A stretch of DNA of 8,018 nt, from assembly GCA_003566935.1 (NCBI GenBank), contig PXBM01000122.1:1-8018 (forward strand), written 5' to 3'. Of the stretch, positions 6,132-8,018 are shown in pieces (positions within the stretch are counted from its first letter, which is position 1; every line of letters begins with the position of its first letter). The DNA comes from Syntrophomonadaceae bacterium. GTDB taxonomy: Bacteria; Bacillota; Dethiobacteria; DTU022. The notes under the pieces were generated by a model. That model did not search any database, was not told the DNA's origin, and saw nothing but the letters and a program-made list of their open reading frames with translations. A program made the translations under genes and the position numbers.

Positions 6132-7085
6132 ATGAAAGAAGATTTATACTGTGTAATTGATATTGGCGGAACAAAAATACTCCTGCTTCTTATGGATGAT
6201 GCAGAAAATATCTTGTTCCGTGAAAAGCGGGCTACTCCGAAGCCGGAAGAACCGGATGCAATAATCAGGGTGATCAGTGAACTTTTAGCAGAAGCTAACA
6301 GGAAAATCGGTTACAGGCCAGAAAAAAAGCCAAAAGCAATTGGTGTCTGCATTGCCGCCTTTTTGGATCACCGAAAAGGATTAATTTATCAATCACCAAA
6401 CCTGCACTGGAGTGAAACGGTTCCTTTTGCGCAAATTATGTCAGAGCAGCTTAATTGCCCTGTTTTTATTGAAAATGACGCTAATGCCGCGGTGGTCGGT
6501 GAAGTTTTTTACGGCGCAGCCAGGGGTCATCGTAATGCTGTTTATGTTACTATCAGTACCGGCATTGGCGGAGGCCTGTTTTTGGATGGCAAATTATTCA
6601 GGGGGCACAGCGGTTTTGCCGGTGAAATAGGTCATATCAAGCCCTTTGGCAAAGGCAGAACCTGCAATTGCGGTGGAGATGACTGCCTGGAAATTTGGGC
6701 TTCTGGAACAGGAATAAGCTTAAGTGCAGAAACACTCTGGTCGGCAGATGAAATAAGCCCGGCAAAGCTTGATGCAAAATGGGTTTTTGAAGAAGCAGAA
6801 AAGGAAAATACACTGGCACAAAAAATTGTTGATCAAACCATGGAAATTACCGGCAGAGGCCTGGCCAACCTGGTTAACCTTTTCAACCCTTCCTGTATCG
6901 TCATCGGGGGCGGGGTCGCCGGTAACCGGAAAAAATATTTTACTGGAATTTCAAAAGTTATCAGAGAAGAAGCAATCAAACCTTCTGTGGAGATAACCCC
7001 ACTTGAGATTGTTCCGGCCCAGCTGGAACCTGATGCCGGTTTATGGGGTATGTATGCCATATTAACCAGTCGGTTGGAGGAATAA
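6132..7085 (+). CDS. ROK-family sugar kinase (glucokinase-like)
   Basis: Cytoplasmic ATP-dependent kinase predicted to phosphorylate glucose or a related hexose such as N-acetylglucosamine or mannose. The length of 317 residues is typical of stand-alone ROK kinases, and there is no N-terminal helix-turn-helix, so it is not a ROK repressor. Visible motifs are the phosphate-binding DIGGTK (10-15) and IENDANAA (113-120) with catalytic D116. STGIGGG (142-148) and GEIGHI (164-169) with sugar-contacting E165 follow. The zinc site is H168 with CNCGGDDCLE (178-187: C178, C180, C185); the usual glycine before the last cysteine is aspartate here. IGGGVAG near the C-terminus completes the fold. The start is ATG 6132, which puts DIGGTK at the normal distance from the N-terminus. 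The gene follows the nifV-like gene by 14 bases and precedes the DedA gene by 3, so it is probably co-transcribed. The exact sugar is not determinable. Confidence 0.9.
   Translation: MKEDLYCVIDIGGTKILLLLMDDAENILFREKRATPKPEEPDAIIRVISELLAEANRKIGYRPEKKPKAIGVCIAAFLDHRKGLIYQSPNLHWSETVPFAQIMSEQLNCPVFIENDANAAVVGEVFYGAARGHRNAVYVTISTGIGGGLFLDGKLFRGHSGFAGEIGHIKPFGKGRTCNCGGDDCLEIWASGTGISLSAETLWSADEISPAKLDAKWVFEEAEKENTLAQKIVDQTMEITGRGLANLVNLFNPSCIVIGGGVAGNRKKYFTGISKVIREEAIKPSVEITPLEIVPAQLEPDAGLWGMYAILTSRLEE
7076..7080 (+). promoter_or_regulatory. Ribosome binding site supporting the TTG start of the DedA gene
   Basis: GGAGG lies eight bases before TTG 7089 and inside the last codons of the ROK gene. It supports a TTG start at 7089 and translational coupling to the kinase. 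Confidence 0.7.
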
Positions 7086-7088
7086 AAC

Positions 7089-7862
7089 TTGGAAAGTTCG
7101 CAACCGCTTGAATATCGCGAGCAGATGGAGCGGCTTGAACAAATAGAGCAGATAGAACCTTTAGAACCGGTTTTTGACCTGCTCGAAACCTTAATTTCCC
7201 GTTATGGTATAACCGGGATTGCCGCAGCCATGTTTGGTGAAAGTGCCGGAGTACCTTTCGCTTCAATTATTGTTCTTCTGACAGCAGGAACAATGATTTT
7301 AAGGGGTTCTTTTTCTTTCTGGTCACTTCTACTTGCATCTACCCTTGGTATTACCCTGGGTTCTATTTTCAGTTACCTGCTTGGCCTGCTTGGAAGTATG
7401 GCAGGAACAGCAGTCAAGTCGGGAATATTCCATCGCAGGCCGAACTACAAAAAAGTTACCAGCGCCGCAAAAAAATCCCGCTTTATTCGGCTCTGGGAAA
7501 AGTACGGCAATTTTTCTATTTTTATGGCCCAGCTCTGGGGCTTTTCACGAACTTTTGGTTCCATTCCCGCCGGTGCCATGCACGTAAACTTTTTTATATT
7601 TATCATCTACACATTTCTTGGCGGAGCACTTTTTAGCTTCGCTTATATAGCAGCCAGTATAGCCCTGATCGGGACCATGAGCGCAACACTGGGCATTATG
7701 AGGACCGTCCTTAATATCTCACCCTGGCTTTTTATTGTTGTAATCCTTGCCATTGCAGCAGCAATTTATACCATAATTATCAAGAAGCGGGCCGGCCGCC
7801 TGCCAGACTTTAAAAAAAGCTTTTATAAGCTGCTGCAAAAGTTTAATAAAAATTATAATTAA
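7089..7862 (+). CDS. DedA/SNARE-associated (VTT domain) family membrane protein, variant
   Basis: Polytopic inner-membrane protein of the DedA family (PF09335 type). Members are thought to be proton-coupled transporters or lipid scramblases affecting membrane homeostasis. Length is 257 residues versus roughly 200-220 usually. Residues 1-28 are a hydrophilic Glu/Gln-rich extension. Hydrophobic segments lie at about 41-70, 76-106, 142-149, 166-195 and 212-231, and a basic tail ends the protein. Family motifs are GESAGVPF (50-57) in the first re-entrant region and SRTFGSIPAGAM (153-164) in the second. By eye, E51 and R154 are conserved. The second acidic residue of the first motif is absent (S59/I60), and the first of the two arginines six residues apart is Q148. 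The TTG start is supported by GGAGG at 7076-7080. It begins 3 bases after the ROK stop. The family call is good; function is uncertain because of the missing charges. Confidence 0.82.
   Translation: MESSQPLEYREQMERLEQIEQIEPLEPVFDLLETLISRYGITGIAAAMFGESAGVPFASIIVLLTAGTMILRGSFSFWSLLLASTLGITLGSIFSYLLGLLGSMAGTAVKSGIFHRRPNYKKVTSAAKKSRFIRLWEKYGNFSIFMAQLWGFSRTFGSIPAGAMHVNFFIFIIYTFLGGALFSFAYIAASIALIGTMSATLGIMRTVLNISPWLFIVVILAIAAAIYTIIIKKRAGRLPDFKKSFYKLLQKFNKNYN
7119..7156 (+). repeat. Short imperfect coding repeat at the DedA gene N-terminus
   Basis: GAGCAGATGGA (7119-7129) and GAGCAGATAGA (7146-7156) recur 27 bases (nine codons) apart with related GAACAAATAGA between them. They encode EQMERLEQIEQIEPLEP, a low-complexity run of Glu with Gln, Leu, Ile or Met. 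Slippage-type expansion is a plausible origin. Confidence 0.5.
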
Positions 7863-7873
7863 CTAGCAAAGGC

Positions 7874-7880
7874 GGAGGAA
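7874..7880 (+). promoter_or_regulatory. Ribosome binding site of the last, partial gene
   Basis: GGAGGAA lies seven bases before TTG 7888. The nearer TTG 7883 is out of frame and its frame stops after 12 codons, so 7888 is the start. Confidence 0.65.
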
Positions 7881-7887
7881 TTTTGAG

Positions 7888-8018
7888 TTGGACAAAAACC
7901 TGGCTAACACGGTTTCAATAACCCGCTGTAACAGTTATCATCTTCAGACAATGCTTGAGAGCTTCACTGAGCTTTTTAAACCATGGAACGGAATCAGCTA
8001 TTTTGTTAAACCGGGTCA
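7888..8018 (+). CDS. Probable DUF362-domain protein, N-terminus only (3' partial)
   Basis: The frame starts at TTG 7888 behind a good ribosome binding site, 25 bases after the DedA stop, and is open to the right edge (43 codons). The peptide has VSITRCNSYH near the N-terminus and ends GISYFVKPG. This resembles the opening of DUF362 proteins, where a V-x-[IV]-x-[RK]-C-x-[ST]-Y strand is followed by a helix and then F-V-K-P-G leading to a conserved LKPN, which would fall just outside the window. Many DUF362 proteins carry a C-terminal 4Fe-4S ferredoxin domain in anaerobes, but nothing here shows that. The CDS is real; the family name is a moderate-confidence recognition from a short fragment. 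Confidence 0.6.
   Translation, partial: MDKNLANTVSITRCNSYHLQTMLESFTELFKPWNGISYFVKPG

Noticed and set aside
1..8018. CRISPR arrays, tRNA/rRNA, insertion sequences, toxin-antitoxin or defence genes
   Set aside because: No repeat-spacer structure, cloverleaf, transposase, terminal repeats or related small gene pair was seen on either strand.

Overview
The window looks like a stretch of chromosome from an anaerobic bacterium, most likely a Clostridia-type Firmicute. That is an inference from strong GGAGG-type ribosome binding sites, frequent TTG starts, moderate base composition, and an iron-sulfur-rich amine/imine-type oxidoreductase. All genes lie on the + strand and are tightly packed. There are no RNA genes, mobile elements or CRISPR arrays, and no gene-free stretch above about 160 bases.

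Region 1 (2-3848) is a two-gene oxidoreductase unit. The first gene runs in from the left edge. It fuses an unrecognised N-terminal region, a plant-type [2Fe-2S] domain, an FAD/NAD(P) pyridine-nucleotide oxidoreductase core, a double [4Fe-4S] motif and a BFD-like [2Fe-2S] domain. The second gene overlaps it by 14 bases and encodes a D-amino-acid-oxidase-type flavoprotein resembling sarcosine oxidase beta, HcnC and the proline dehydrogenase beta subunit. Together they should oxidise a secondary amine, imino acid or amino acid and pass electrons through FAD and Fe-S centres. The true substrate cannot be read from the sequence.

Region 2 (3849-4776) is proC (pyrroline-5-carboxylate reductase). 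It has its own candidate promoter and a leader with nested inverted repeats, one of which can pair with the proC ribosome binding site. Its position next to the oxidoreductase pair hints at proline or cyclic-imine metabolism.

Region 3 (4777-8018) begins with a 156-base regulatory gap: candidate promoter, spaced direct repeats, a hairpin and a tiny ORF. It is followed by four genes with gaps of 14, 3 and 25 bases, probably one transcript: a homocitrate synthase/NifV-like enzyme, a ROK-family sugar kinase, a variant DedA-family membrane protein, and the start of a probable DUF362 protein cut by the right edge. No nif genes are visible, so the role of the homocitrate synthase-like enzyme is open. 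The functional link among these four genes is not obvious.

I do not see a clear new defence or mobile system. The most interesting items are the multi-cofactor fusion with its unidentified N-terminal region, the possible RNA switch before proC, and the DedA homologue that lacks charged residues usually needed for function.
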